Shown here one piece after another: positions 42,930 to 53,300 of a stretch of DNA of 64,000 nt. The translations under genes and the position numbers were made by a program. Numbering within the stretch: the first letter of the stretch is position 1; every line of letters starts with the position of its first letter. The DNA lies in NCBI GenBank assembly GCA_016795505.1, contig JAEUHH010000005.1, positions 1 through 64,000 on the forward strand, in the 5' to 3' direction. The notes under the pieces are model-generated. The model was not told the DNA's origin and ran no database searches. It worked only from the letters and a program-made list of their open reading frames with translations. Source of the DNA: Verrucomicrobiales bacterium. Lineage in GTDB: Bacteria; Verrucomicrobiota; Verrucomicrobiia; Verrucomicrobiales; DEV007.

Positions 42930-45302
42930 TCAGATCAAGCGTCTTTCTTCCCCGGGCTCGCGGTAGCCCAATTCCCGGTAGGCGGTCATCCGCTTGCGGC
43001 GCATGGAGGCGGTCAAAGGGTAGTCAGGTTCGGCATAGTCGTAAATTCGGGTCTCCATTTTACCGGCTCTGGCACGATGCAAACGGCCGGCATACTGAAT
43101 GATCCGCCCTTTGAATGAGGCGGGCAAAGTGAGAAAGAGCGTGTCAAGTGCCGGTAGGTCAAACCCCTCGCCGATCAAGGACGAAGTGGCGAATAGAGCA
43201 AATCCTCTTCGTTCGGCTGCGAGGCCCTCCACTTGGGCGAGCACCGCCGCCCTCGCCTTCTTTCCGAAACTGCCTTCGATACGGCAGATGCGATCGGATG
43301 ATCCGGGATCAAGGGATAACAACTCCCTCTCGAGCAAAGCCAAATGCTCCTTCCGATCGCTGAGTACGGCGCAGCAGCGATGCTCTCCAAGAGCAGCAGA
43401 GAGGTCGGAAATGATCATGCGGTTCCGCTCCTCATGATTGGCGAGAAGGTGCCAGACTTCATGTACCGGCATGCGAAGTTCCTCTGGAGGCAGGCCGAGC
43501 GGAATATCACGAAGAACGAGCACGCGATCAAACCCAGGCTCGGCCGGGGTGTCGAGACGGTATCTCACGGGACCACACTGGTGGAAGAGCAGCCTTTGCA
43601 ATCCGTCCTTGCGCGTCGGAGTCGCCGTCAGGCCGAGAACATGACGGGCTTCGAATGCCTTCATGACTGCCTCAAAAGAAGCCGCGGGCACGTGGTGGCA
43701 TTCATCGATCACGATATGGGAAAACGGCCGGAGCAAGGCACCCGGGTGCGCGGATTTCGCCAAAGTCTGGATCATACCGACAACCACCGCAGGATCACCG
43801 GAGAAGCCATGCGCGGTGAGAGTGCCGATTTCCTTTCGGGAAAGGCCGAGGAACCCGGCGATCCGTGAGTGCCACTGATCCATCAGGGATTTCCGATGAA
43901 CCAATACCAAGGTCGGCTCCTTGCGGGCGGCGATGATCGCGCATCCCATGACGGTCTTTCCAGCTCCCGGGGGCGCGACCAAAACACCGTCATCCTGTTC
44001 CAGCATGGCATCGACCGCCGTTTGCTGTTCGGCAGTCAATTGACCCCGGAAATCCAGATCCACCGGTCGGGTGATGGGCCGCAGGTCTTCGATCTCCATA
44101 CGACCTCCCGCCTTCCGGACCAACTCGAGCGCTGCCTCGACACAGCCGCGAGGCAGGACCAGACGATCGTCATGGATTTCTCCGCAGAACAAGAAGCGCG
44201 GGATGTTCCAAGTCCCGAATCGAAGGCGTTGTTTTTCGAAAAACTCCGGATTCGCCAGTGTCGCCAATCGCTTCAGGGCCGCGACCAACGAACCGGGCAG
44301 TTTCGTGGTGGGTATCGTGATCTGCGCCCGCCGGATCGCCCGGATCGTGCCGGTGAAATCCCCCTTCCGGATCGCGGCGGGAATGACATCGAGAACACGG
44401 TCCTCGAATCGGAAATCGACCTCGCTTCCTGACTCGGGCAGCTCTTTTTCCAGCAAGCCATCCAGTCGGGCGCGGTCGAGGGATGGAAATTGGGAAAGAA
44501 AGGCCCATTGATCGGGATGAGGCGCGAAGTCATCGTCCAAGAAGACGGTGTTTCCGGTTTCCCGTGCTTTCGATTGGAGCGGCATTGCGATCAAATTGCC
44601 AAAGCCGCCGGGTGGCAGGGAATCCTGATTCGGAAAAAACCGGTCGTAGGAGCCGAGCGGCATTGTGGGCCGCAAGGCGGTGGCTTTGGCCATGAGCCAG
44701 GTGCCGAAGCGCCGCGCCAGCCACGCCGGAACCGGTTCGCCGAAAAAAATCCACGCATGACCGCCTTCGCCGGAACGGGAACGCTCCACCGCCACCGCGA
44801 TCCCATGGCTCCGGGCCCCGTTTCGGTAAGCGGCGACATCCTCTTTCCATCCCGGACCGTCGAAATCGGCGGCCAGGAAGACGCAGGTGTTGTCCTCGCG
44901 GATGGCATAGGTGCCGATGACCGCTTTTCCCGTGAGATGCTCTCGTGCGGCTGTTTCATCGAGTGGCGGAAAGGCCTGATGCGGACACTCGGAGCATTTG
45001 ACGCGGGGCTTCTCGCAGACACCCCGGACCCATTCGTTCCGGCAAGCCGGTGAGTAGCCCTTGCGTCCGGTTTTCAGGTTCTCCCAAAGGCGCGGATAGA
45101 CATCCTCCCGGCACCGGAAGCGCGAGAGGAAGAGGGCGATCTTGTCGCCGGGTGAAAGCGTTGAGGATTCGGCGCCCTCGTTTGGCGCGGGTTCGGTTGG
45201 GAGGCTTTCCACCGCCAACAACCGCTCCCGTTCCCGGATCAGCTCGGACCGGCGTTCATCGAGTGCGCGGAGTTCGGACTCGATCTGGTGGAGGCGGTTC
45301 AT
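42930..45302 (-). CDS. TOTE-type archaeo-eukaryotic primase fused to SF2 helicase
   Basis: A 790-residue two-domain protein. A short coiled coil (LHQIESELRALDERRSELIRE) is followed by a Cys-rich segment (CSECPHQAF) and an AEP-type primase region with the metal motif FLAADFDGPG (about residue 145) and SRSGEGGHAWIFF. The C-terminal half is a superfamily 2 helicase: Walker A LVAPPGAGKTVMG (about 442), DECH box HIVIDECHHVP (about 532), LGLTATPTR and QYAGRLHRARAG. This layout matches the primase-helicase of TOTE conflict systems, linked to mobile elements and defence. Start at ATG 45302. No partner effector is adjacent. Confidence 0.75.
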   Translation of the reverse strand: MNRLHQIESELRALDERRSELIRERERLLAVESLPTEPAPNEGAESSTLSPGDKIALFLSRFRCREDVYPRLWENLKTGRKGYSPACRNEWVRGVCEKPRVKCSECPHQAFPPLDETAAREHLTGKAVIGTYAIREDNTCVFLAADFDGPGWKEDVAAYRNGARSHGIAVAVERSRSGEGGHAWIFFGEPVPAWLARRFGTWLMAKATALRPTMPLGSYDRFFPNQDSLPPGGFGNLIAMPLQSKARETGNTVFLDDDFAPHPDQWAFLSQFPSLDRARLDGLLEKELPESGSEVDFRFEDRVLDVIPAAIRKGDFTGTIRAIRRAQITIPTTKLPGSLVAALKRLATLANPEFFEKQRLRFGTWNIPRFLFCGEIHDDRLVLPRGCVEAALELVRKAGGRMEIEDLRPITRPVDLDFRGQLTAEQQTAVDAMLEQDDGVLVAPPGAGKTVMGCAIIAARKEPTLVLVHRKSLMDQWHSRIAGFLGLSRKEIGTLTAHGFSGDPAVVVGMIQTLAKSAHPGALLRPFSHIVIDECHHVPAASFEAVMKAFEARHVLGLTATPTRKDGLQRLLFHQCGPVRYRLDTPAEPGFDRVLVLRDIPLGLPPEELRMPVHEVWHLLANHEERNRMIISDLSAALGEHRCCAVLSDRKEHLALLERELLSLDPGSSDRICRIEGSFGKKARAAVLAQVEGLAAERRGFALFATSSLIGEGFDLPALDTLFLTLPASFKGRIIQYAGRLHRARAGKMETRIYDYAEPDYPLTASMRRKRMTAYRELGYREPGEERRLI

Positions 45303-45595
45303 TCCTTTGGGGAAAAGGTGTCTGCCAAATTTGGCTTCCCAACCATCGATTGGCCGGAGCACACGCTAATCTGAGCAATGGTTTCTTTGCGCAACAATTT
45401 CATTGCACGTTCAAGGAGCCTTCCCCCGGCTCCCGGACTTGCCCGATTGGTGGCCGAGTTGCTGGAGGATCGCTCACCTCACTCCGAAACCAAAAGGCAA
45501 AACGTCACACGGAGAGTTCCCCAGACTCGAATGGCAGGCAGGTGGGACCGGCGTCTCGCCGGTCGATGACTGGCGAAATGCCAGTCCCACGCGGC
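45303..45595. other. Intergenic region between helicase genes, with palindrome
   Basis: About 290 bases upstream of the TOTE helicase and downstream of the SNF2 gene. It holds the palindrome at 45542-45590, listed separately, and otherwise no recognisable feature; a TOTE promoter is expected here. Confidence 0.4.
45542..45590 (+). repeat. Three-way palindromic REP-like element
   Basis: Outer arms GTGGGAC and GTCCCAC enclose two hairpins, ACCGGCG-tct-CGCCGGT and ACTGGCG-aaat-GCCAGT. The design gives a cruciform or three-way junction. It ends 5 bases past the SNF2 stop codon (on the minus strand), so it could also act as an mRNA 3' end structure. Confidence 0.7.
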
Positions 45596-48205
45596 TCAAT
45601 CCCGTGGCATCCCACCAGACTCCATCCCCTCCGCCTCCGCCATCGCCCTTTCCGCAGCTTTCCGGTGCGGCTCGGCTTCCTCGTCCAAGCCTTCCGCGGC
45701 GAGGACTCGCGCCACCTTTTCCTTCTTCGCCGCAAAAGCGCGCAGATCGGCGATACGCTGCAATTGCTCGGGCGTCAGGGCGGGCTTCGCGGGTTCGGGC
45801 GGCGCCTCGCCGGCGAGGTGCCGGGTGGCGCGGGTGTTCAGGGTGAGCAGCCCGGTTTCGGCGAGTTGCTGGATCGCGGTCCAGGTCGCGGGATCGAGGA
45901 CTTGGAGCCGGGGTCGATCGCCCCGCCAGTCCGTTTCGTGGAAAAGATTGGAGACCAGTCCGGCTCGCGAGGGATCGCGGAGGACGGCGAGGATGACCGG
46001 GGTGGCGTCGCCCGGCAGCAGGGCCTCCTGACAATGGAGGATCGCCGAGCCCAGCGCTCCGCGGAGGCGCTCGGCGAAATGGAGGGCCGGATCGGCGGGC
46101 GGCACCTTCGTATCGGCCGGCTTGCCAACGGCCGGGATGCTGAGGAACTGCCGGAGTCGGGCGAGGTGCGCTTCGCTCCCGCGTTTCAACTTTGCCTGCG
46201 AGAGCGAGTCGTCGGAACCGTCGAGAACACCCATGGCGAGGTTCATCTTGTTCGCCAGGGTATCCAACATCGCGTGTTCCAGGGTGTTCTCGGCGACGAG
46301 GTTGATCACGGTGACCGGCCGGGTCTGGTGTTTCCGCCAGGCGCGGGCGATGCGCTGCTCGAGGCGGGCCGGATTCCACGGCAGGTCGCAGTTGATGACG
46401 ACGCTGGCATTCTGGAGGTTCAGCCCGACGCCACCGGAGTCGGTGCTGAGGAAAAGCCGGCAGCCGGGGTCGGTGCGGAAGGCAAGGATCTCGGCGCGGC
46501 GCTTTTGCTGCGGCACGGTGCCGGTGTGCCAGGCATAACCGATGCCCCGAGCCTCGGCATGGTCGCGGACCTTCCGCAGCATGCCTTCCCATTCGGAAAA
46601 GACGATGATCTTCACATCGGGATCGGCCAACGCCTCGTCGAGGATGCCGGCGAGTTCGTCGAGCTTGGGACAGTCGGGACAATCGTGGTCTTTGATGATG
46701 GAGGGCGAATCGCAGATCATCCGCATGATGCCGAGGTAGATCATGAGCCGGTCGGACTCCTCCTTCTTCAACGGCCGTTTCAGCGAAATCTGGACGAGCT
46801 TCGAGGCGAGTTGCTTGTATCCGTCGTAATCCGCCTGCATCGCAGGCGTCAGCTTGACGAAGAGGTTGCGGTCAGTACGGTCGGGCAGTTCGGTCTCGAC
46901 CTGGTGTTTGCGACGACGCAGCAGGACCGGGCGGACCCGCTCGCGGAGGGCGGGGAGGTTCTTGTAGCTCTCCGGCCGGCCTTTGTCATCGAGATGGTAG
47001 TACTCCCTGTTGAAACGGAAGAGCGGCCCGAGCAGCGAGGGGTCGAGGAAATCGACGATGGAATAGAGTTCGTCGATGCGGTTCTCGATCGGCGTGCCGG
47101 TCAGGACGAAGGCGTAGCGGCTTTGCAGGCGCTTCACGGCCTGGGCCGTCTTGGTGGCCCAGTTCTTGATGCGCTGGGCTTCGTCCAGCACGACGATGTC
47201 AGGCCGGAGATGAGTGTTGATGTCGAGACTGTCCCCCACGACCTGCTCGTAGTTGACGAGGGTGAAAAAGGGCGCGCCGGGGTCCGCGTAATGTTTCACG
47301 CGGGCGGAGCGCGGACCGAAGACGAGCTGGTGTCCCAACGTGGTAAACTTCCGGATCTGCTCCTCCCACTCCGCCTTCAGCGAGGCCGGCGTGACGACGA
47401 GGACCCGCTTCGCTTTTCGCAGATAATGCAGCAGGGAGCAGGCGGCCACGGCCTGGATCGTCTTGCCGAGGCCCATCTCGTCGGCGAGCAGGGCGCGTTC
47501 GCCGAAGGCGAGGTGTAGCATGCCCTCGCGCTGGTACGGGTAGAGCGGATGGAGCGTGACATGCTCGGGATGGCGTCCCTCGACCACGCCGGTCTCGTAG
47601 TCCCGGCGGAGAGCGCGTCGCTCCGCAGCGCGGCGGCGGGACTCCAGGAAAGGCTCGACATCCTGGGAAACGCGGATCTTTGGCGAGCGTCGTAGCTTGG
47701 GCAGGACTTCGTCCGGATCGCCGATAAGGCCTCCTGCGTCGTCAAAAAAGGCGCGGAAAGCGCCAGGGATCGCCGCCGGGTTGCGCTCGATCCGCAGCGT
47801 GTCGCCCGAGGGGACGAGATCAATGAGCGGCGAGCCAAACGTCTCGGCCACGCGGTACTCGGTTTTGAACCGCCGTTTCAGCCAGATCAGGGTCGCCTCG
47901 ACATGCTTGCACGTGCCCAGACCGGCTGTGCGGAAGTCGGGGCAGGTGCAGGAAAAGGAACGGTCCTTCAGATCGCGGATCTCGACCTGATAGGTCTGGC
48001 CGCTCGGCGATTTGACTGAGAACCGTGAAAAGACAGGTTGTTCGGGGTCGAGATTCTCGATGGCGGGCTTTTCCTCGCGGGCGCGCTGGATGCGACGCAG
48101 CACCTCCTGCTCATCGGTGCTGCGCCAGTCTCCGGCCGGTGGCAGGGGGATCGCTTCGCGCTTCTTGCGGGGACGTTTGGCACGGGTGGACTTCTTGGCG
48201 GGCAT
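45596..48205 (-). CDS. SNF2-family helicase with N-terminal SWIM zinc finger
   Basis: An 869-residue protein. A basic N-terminus (MPAKKSTRAKRPRKKRE) precedes a SWIM zinc finger, CTCPDFRTAGLGTCKHVE (about residues 85-102). The SNF2 ATPase core has LADEMGLGKTIQAVAA (about 240), VVLDEAQRIKN (about 345), VLTGTPIENR and the later FLSTDSGGVGLNLQNA with RAWRKHQTRPV. A further C-terminal region of about 220 residues has no known domain. Such proteins act in DNA translocation or repair and are frequent in bacterial accessory islands; function here is not fixed. Confidence 0.83.
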   Translation of the reverse strand: MPAKKSTRAKRPRKKREAIPLPPAGDWRSTDEQEVLRRIQRAREEKPAIENLDPEQPVFSRFSVKSPSGQTYQVEIRDLKDRSFSCTCPDFRTAGLGTCKHVEATLIWLKRRFKTEYRVAETFGSPLIDLVPSGDTLRIERNPAAIPGAFRAFFDDAGGLIGDPDEVLPKLRRSPKIRVSQDVEPFLESRRRAAERRALRRDYETGVVEGRHPEHVTLHPLYPYQREGMLHLAFGERALLADEMGLGKTIQAVAACSLLHYLRKAKRVLVVTPASLKAEWEEQIRKFTTLGHQLVFGPRSARVKHYADPGAPFFTLVNYEQVVGDSLDINTHLRPDIVVLDEAQRIKNWATKTAQAVKRLQSRYAFVLTGTPIENRIDELYSIVDFLDPSLLGPLFRFNREYYHLDDKGRPESYKNLPALRERVRPVLLRRRKHQVETELPDRTDRNLFVKLTPAMQADYDGYKQLASKLVQISLKRPLKKEESDRLMIYLGIMRMICDSPSIIKDHDCPDCPKLDELAGILDEALADPDVKIIVFSEWEGMLRKVRDHAEARGIGYAWHTGTVPQQKRRAEILAFRTDPGCRLFLSTDSGGVGLNLQNASVVINCDLPWNPARLEQRIARAWRKHQTRPVTVINLVAENTLEHAMLDTLANKMNLAMGVLDGSDDSLSQAKLKRGSEAHLARLRQFLSIPAVGKPADTKVPPADPALHFAERLRGALGSAILHCQEALLPGDATPVILAVLRDPSRAGLVSNLFHETDWRGDRPRLQVLDPATWTAIQQLAETGLLTLNTRATRHLAGEAPPEPAKPALTPEQLQRIADLRAFAAKKEKVARVLAAEGLDEEAEPHRKAAERAMAEAEGMESGGMPRD

Positions 48206-48322
48206 GGAGCGTCGGTAGGGCGGGCGGATGGCAGGACCATTCCGACAGGGAGCCATCGGATGATGGCCCAGCTTTAGCGCAGCCAGCCAGTCGGATCAAG
48301 CTCCCTCCCGCCATACCTGCCC

Positions 48323-50065
48323 TCACTCCGCCGCCGCATAGACCCGCTTCCCGCCCAGCCAGGTCTGGCGCACCTGGATGTCCTTCACCTCGTCGATGGG
48401 ACAGCTCAGGATGTCGCGGTCGAGGATGATGAAGTCGGCCAGCTTGCCGGCTTCGAGCGAGCCCTTTTCCTTTTCTTCAAAAGTCAGCCACGCATTGTTG
48501 ATCGTGTAGAGCCGGATCGCCTCGGCGCGGTCGATGATCTGCTGCGGGTGGATCGGCTCGCCCATCCAGCGCGGATGCCGCGTCAGCGTGGTCCACATGC
48601 CGAGGAAGGGATTGTAGGGATTCACCGAGCGCAGACTGCCGATCTTCTGCATGTGGTCCGAGCCGCCGCCGGCCTTCACGCCTTTTTCCGCCAGCGTCTT
48701 GTAGGGTTGGAAGTACTCCAGCCGCTCGGGGCCGAACTGTTTCAGCAGCGTCCTGCCATCCAGATAGAGCCAGGCGGGCTGGAGGTCGGCGACGATGCCG
48801 TGCTTCGCCATCTTGTCGATCGCAGCGGCGGTCATGAAGTTGCAATGCGTCACACAGGGCCGCATTTCGTTTACCGGAAAGTCCTGTTCCCCGATCCGCG
48901 CATACGTGTCCACCAGCCGCTCGACCGCGCCATCGCCGACCGAGTGGGCGGTGAATTGCAGGTCCTTCGACAGCGCGTGCCGGGCCATCGTGTAGAGCTT
49001 GTCCGGCTCCACATAGACCATCCCGCGATACTCCGGATCCTCGATCCCGTAAGCCGCGCTCACGCCCCAGGGCCGCTTCATGAAGGCGCTGCCGGTCAGC
49101 ATCCCGCCGTCGAGGAAGACCTTGACGCCCCGCAGCCAGATCTGGTTGCTGTAGGCGTGGAGCGGGTGGGCCGCGACCTTGTCGATGTTGGCCAGCACCT
49201 TGTCGATCGGCTCCTGCGCATTCACACCGTAGTAGAGGTAGACGCGGCACGTCAGCCGGCCCGCGTCGCGCAGCGCCGTGTACAGCTCGATGCCGCCATC
49301 GCCCGCATTGCGGTCCGAAATGCCGGTGATGCCCACCCGGTTGTAGTCGGCGAGCAGCTCGGCCAGCGCGGCAACTTTCTCCTCCGCATTCGGGCTTTTC
49401 GTGCCCGAGTTACCGCGTTTGATCAGCCCCGTGGCCGAGCCGCGAAGGATGCCGGTCGGCTCCCCCGTGGCTGGGTCGCGCTCGATGCGGCCGTTGCCCC
49501 CCACCGGGTCCGGCGTGTCGCGGGTGATGCCCGAGAGTTGGAGCACCAGCGAATTCACCGCCGCATCCGGTCCCGTGCGGAAAGTCACCGGATGCCGCGG
49601 CGCCGCCTCGTCCAGCTCCGCCCGCGTCGGGAACCGCTGCTCCCGCAGCCGGGTGATGAACACCTGCGACAGCCCGATGTAGGTGCCCTCCGGCACCTTC
49701 GTCGTCCGGTCGCGGATGTAGGCCAGCACATCGGCCACCGTCTCCATCTCCGGGATGACATGGTCGAACTCATGCGTCGCCGCACCCGTGCTGTGGACAT
49801 GGGAGTCGATCAGGCCCGGCAGCACCGTCGCACCCTTGAGATCGATCACGGTCGCACCGGCGGGCAGACCCTCCCGGATCGCCTCGTTGCTGCCCACCTT
49901 GAGCAGGCGCTCGCCGTCCACCAGCATCGCTTGGGCGATGGAAAACCGGCTGTCGACCGTGACGATGTGTCCATTGATGAACGCCGTCGGCTCGGCGTGG
50001 AGCGGAGCGAGGGCTAGGAGCGGCGTCGCCAGGAGCAGGAGCAAAGTGGTGCGGATCGATTTCAT
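48323..50065 (-). CDS. Exported amidohydrolase (Amidohydro_3, YtcJ-like)
   Basis: A 580-residue metal-dependent hydrolase with signal peptide MKSIRTTLLLLLATPLLALA. Metal motif HxH is LIDSHVHSTGAATHEF (about residues 89-92); later ligands include the His in LQFTAHSVGDGA and THCNFM and Asp in GGGSDHMQKIGS. The N-terminal FINGHIVTVDSRFSIAQAM is typical of YtcJ-like enzymes. Family members act on varied amide or C-N bonds, so no substrate is proposed. Confidence 0.85.
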   Translation of the reverse strand: MKSIRTTLLLLLATPLLALAPLHAEPTAFINGHIVTVDSRFSIAQAMLVDGERLLKVGSNEAIREGLPAGATVIDLKGATVLPGLIDSHVHSTGAATHEFDHVIPEMETVADVLAYIRDRTTKVPEGTYIGLSQVFITRLREQRFPTRAELDEAAPRHPVTFRTGPDAAVNSLVLQLSGITRDTPDPVGGNGRIERDPATGEPTGILRGSATGLIKRGNSGTKSPNAEEKVAALAELLADYNRVGITGISDRNAGDGGIELYTALRDAGRLTCRVYLYYGVNAQEPIDKVLANIDKVAAHPLHAYSNQIWLRGVKVFLDGGMLTGSAFMKRPWGVSAAYGIEDPEYRGMVYVEPDKLYTMARHALSKDLQFTAHSVGDGAVERLVDTYARIGEQDFPVNEMRPCVTHCNFMTAAAIDKMAKHGIVADLQPAWLYLDGRTLLKQFGPERLEYFQPYKTLAEKGVKAGGGSDHMQKIGSLRSVNPYNPFLGMWTTLTRHPRWMGEPIHPQQIIDRAEAIRLYTINNAWLTFEEKEKGSLEAGKLADFIILDRDILSCPIDEVKDIQVRQTWLGGKRVYAAAE

Positions 50066-50339
50066 CGGTGCCCATTCTGCCAGATACCGCCGCCTCCGGC
50101 CATCACGCGTATCCGCAGGCCGGGAAGCTGACTGAAAATCTCCAAAGTACCCATTCGGCGAAAGAGCAAAGCCCTGAAACCCATGACCGTTCTTTCCGGT
50201 ACGGTGTCCAATCCCAGTCCCTCCTATCGGGTCAACTCAATAGACCGAGTCACCCGCAATGGTTCGTCGTCGCTTCAGTTCCGGCTTTTCCAAGGTCGGC
50301 TCTACGTTTGGTGCTCTGAGATCGGCTTTGGAGGCGGAG
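50066..50339. other. Short gene-free stretch upstream of the amidohydrolase
   Basis: About 270 bases between the amidohydrolase start and the end of the Hhe-like gene. Short frames here do not look coding. It should contain the amidohydrolase promoter on the minus strand. Confidence 0.35.
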
Positions 50340-53300
50340 CTAAAAAACTTTGGGCCCTTGTGGGTCGCATGCGATTGCTGCTTCGATGCGTTCACGACCA
50401 GCAGAAGTCAGTCGCTGGATACCGAATATCCTCGCGATTTCGATAGCTGGATCGCCTTTGCCGCGAAAGGCGTGGGCAGCATAAATTTCCTCTGAGGGAA
50501 TGCAGTCAAGGGGGCGTACGGAATCTTCCCCAACCGGCACCCGAACCGGAACGGGCATTGCGCATTGATCTGCCTGCATCCAGATAAAATTCCCACCGAT
50601 GGGATCTTCGCGGAGATGGAAATGCGAATCGACAAGTTCGAGAACTCGATGGCGGATGAGACGTCCCGTTCTCATAAAGCCATGAGCCCGCGCGACTCGT
50701 TGGATGAGTAGTTCGTCGGCGATTGGAGCCTCGCACTCCAGAGCATGCCGGACGAGATCCAAAAGGACCGGGGTATACGTCTCCTTCTGGAAATCATCAG
50801 GTCGTATCCGTTCGGCAAATTCGCTGAAGTCACTGACGCGGTAGGTCGTCCTACCATCCTCGCCAAACAGGGTCGCCTGATTCTGCTCGATGGGAAATGC
50901 GTCGGATGCGGTGTTATCAGTTGGAGAAACGGATGAATTCTCTCCTTCTCTGGCCTCGGACCTGTTCTGTGTCTCCGAGGTCGCCCGATGGCTGCGGTCG
51001 GCCTCCAGCAATTCTCGCAAAGCCTTGTCCAATCGCATGGCTTCTCCGTTGGGATTGACAAACCAGTCCGTTGACCAGACTCGAAGCAGGGTCCAGCCAA
51101 GGCCCTCCAGCACTGCGGCTCTGACTTTGTCGCGGTCGCGGGCCGTTGCCGCCCGATGGTAGGTGGCGCCGTCGCATTCCACGCCGACGAGGTAGTCCCC
51201 GGGCCGGTCCGGATGGACGATACCCAGATCTATACGGAAACGGGAGACCCCTACCTGTGGAATGACTTCCCAGCCCCGATCCCGGAGCCTTTGGGCGACA
51301 GCCTCTTCAAACGGGGAGTCATACCCGCCCACCGAGCCTTGTACGGCCTCGCCGAGAGCGCGGGGACCACGTTCGGCAAATTCGAGGAAGTGCTTCAGGT
51401 CCCGGACAGCTCGCGCACTGGTGCGGTTCAGATCGATCATGGATGGATCGAACGAAGTAAAGACGACCATTTCCCGACGGGAGCGGGTGACAGCCACATT
51501 GAGTCGTCGCTCACCGCCGTCGCGGTTCAGAGGACCGAAATTCATGGACATGGTCTTGGCTCCCGGCTCCGTCGGACCGTAACCGATGCCCAGCAAGATG
51601 ATATCGCGCTCGTCGCCTTGGACGGTCTCAAGGTTTTTGACGAAAACCGGTTCGTGGAGCGTCTCGTCGAAGAAAGGCTCGATCTCCGGATGCTGCCGTC
51701 GTGCTGCGTCGAGAAGGTCCTCGATGAGACCCTGCTGGTCGGTGTTGAGGGTGATGATGCCGATGGTCTGTTTCGATTCCCGGAAAGCCGGATCGAGCAG
51801 GCGTCTTATTGCCTCATCAACGATGGCCTTCGCCTCGACCTGATTCGTGCGGCCCGTGCCTTTGGCGTAAAGACCGTCGACTTTGCGCCAGATGACGGCA
51901 CTTTCCCGCGTCTCCGAAGCCGGAAAGGTAATGAGGTTGCCATCGTAATAGCGGAGGTTTGAAAACGCGATGAGGCTTTCGTGGCGGCTCCGATAGTGCC
52001 AACTGAGACTGCGTCGAGGAATGCCGACGGCGAGGCATTCATCCAGAATGCTTTCGAGGTCTTCTCCGACCGTATCGTCTGAAGACCCTTCCGTGGTGCC
52101 CCGCTGGAAGAAGTTCGTGGGTGGCATCTGTCGGGGATCGCCGGCGATGACAACCTGTCTCCCTCGGGCGATAGATCCTACCGCGTCCCAAGGGGCAATT
52201 TGTGAAGCTTCATCGAAAATGACCAGATCGAACATCTGCAATTCGACCGGGAGATACTGGGCAATCGATAGGGGACTCATCAACATGCACGGTGCCAGCA
52301 GCCCGAACGATTCGCCCATTTCGCTGATCAACTGGCGCAGTGGCTTGTGACGACGCTTTTTCTGAAGTTCGTGTTTGAGGATGCCGTAGCCGTCCTTCTT
52401 ACCCACGGCGGACTTATCCGGTAGGCGGCCACCAAGAGCCGTACGGGCATACTCGATGGAGAGCTCTGCAACGCGATCATCGAGGGAGCGGAATTCCTCA
52501 ATGCAGTCCATGTGCTCAGCGGACACAAATTCGCGCAAGATCGGATCGCGATCGATCATCTCGGCGGCGAACCACTTGGCGTAGCCTGTCAAAAAGGCCG
52601 CGTCGATCGAACCCTTGTTGAGACTGCCACTTTCGATCGCGCAAACGACTGGCTCCAGACGCCACTGAATGGCCTCTCTGCGGACCCGGCGCCAAGCGCA
52701 CCAATTCCGCAGTCGGGCCTCATGAGTGACGATGTTCGCGCACGCCTCTCGCAGGGGCGCCAGGACGAGACGATCAGGCGCGGAAAGGCCCGCCAGTTCG
52801 GAGAAAGTCGCGTAGCTCGCTTGGAAGTCATTCAGCACGCCCTCCAATCGCTCCGTTGCGGTAGCGATCGAGCCCGTGGGATCGAGGAGTTCGTTGGCAT
52901 CGACGACGAGCTGCCGCACGGTCCCCTTCAAGGCCACCAGTTCCTCCGGGGAGCCCGAGAATCGGGAAAAGCCCTGCGACAACGTGCCGGCGATGGCGAT
53001 CGCCTCCTCGATGGCAGCCGACTGGGTGCGGAGATCGGCATAGCCGGGCAGGCCAATCAAGAGTGGTGCCAGGCTATCCATCTCTGCGAGCAACCGCTTC
53101 AAGCGTTCGAGTCTGGGCATATCGGCAGCCACATCAGGAAGCGTGCTAGTGCCGCCGGCGGCTGCGAGGCTCTTTGTGACCTTCTTTTTGGCAAAGTTGG
53201 CGAGCAACCAGAACTTGCCGCTAGCCGCCTTCCACTGGGTGGCGATCTCATCGGGATCGATTCGCCGGGCGGCATCTTCAGCATAGCGGACCGAAAGGCC

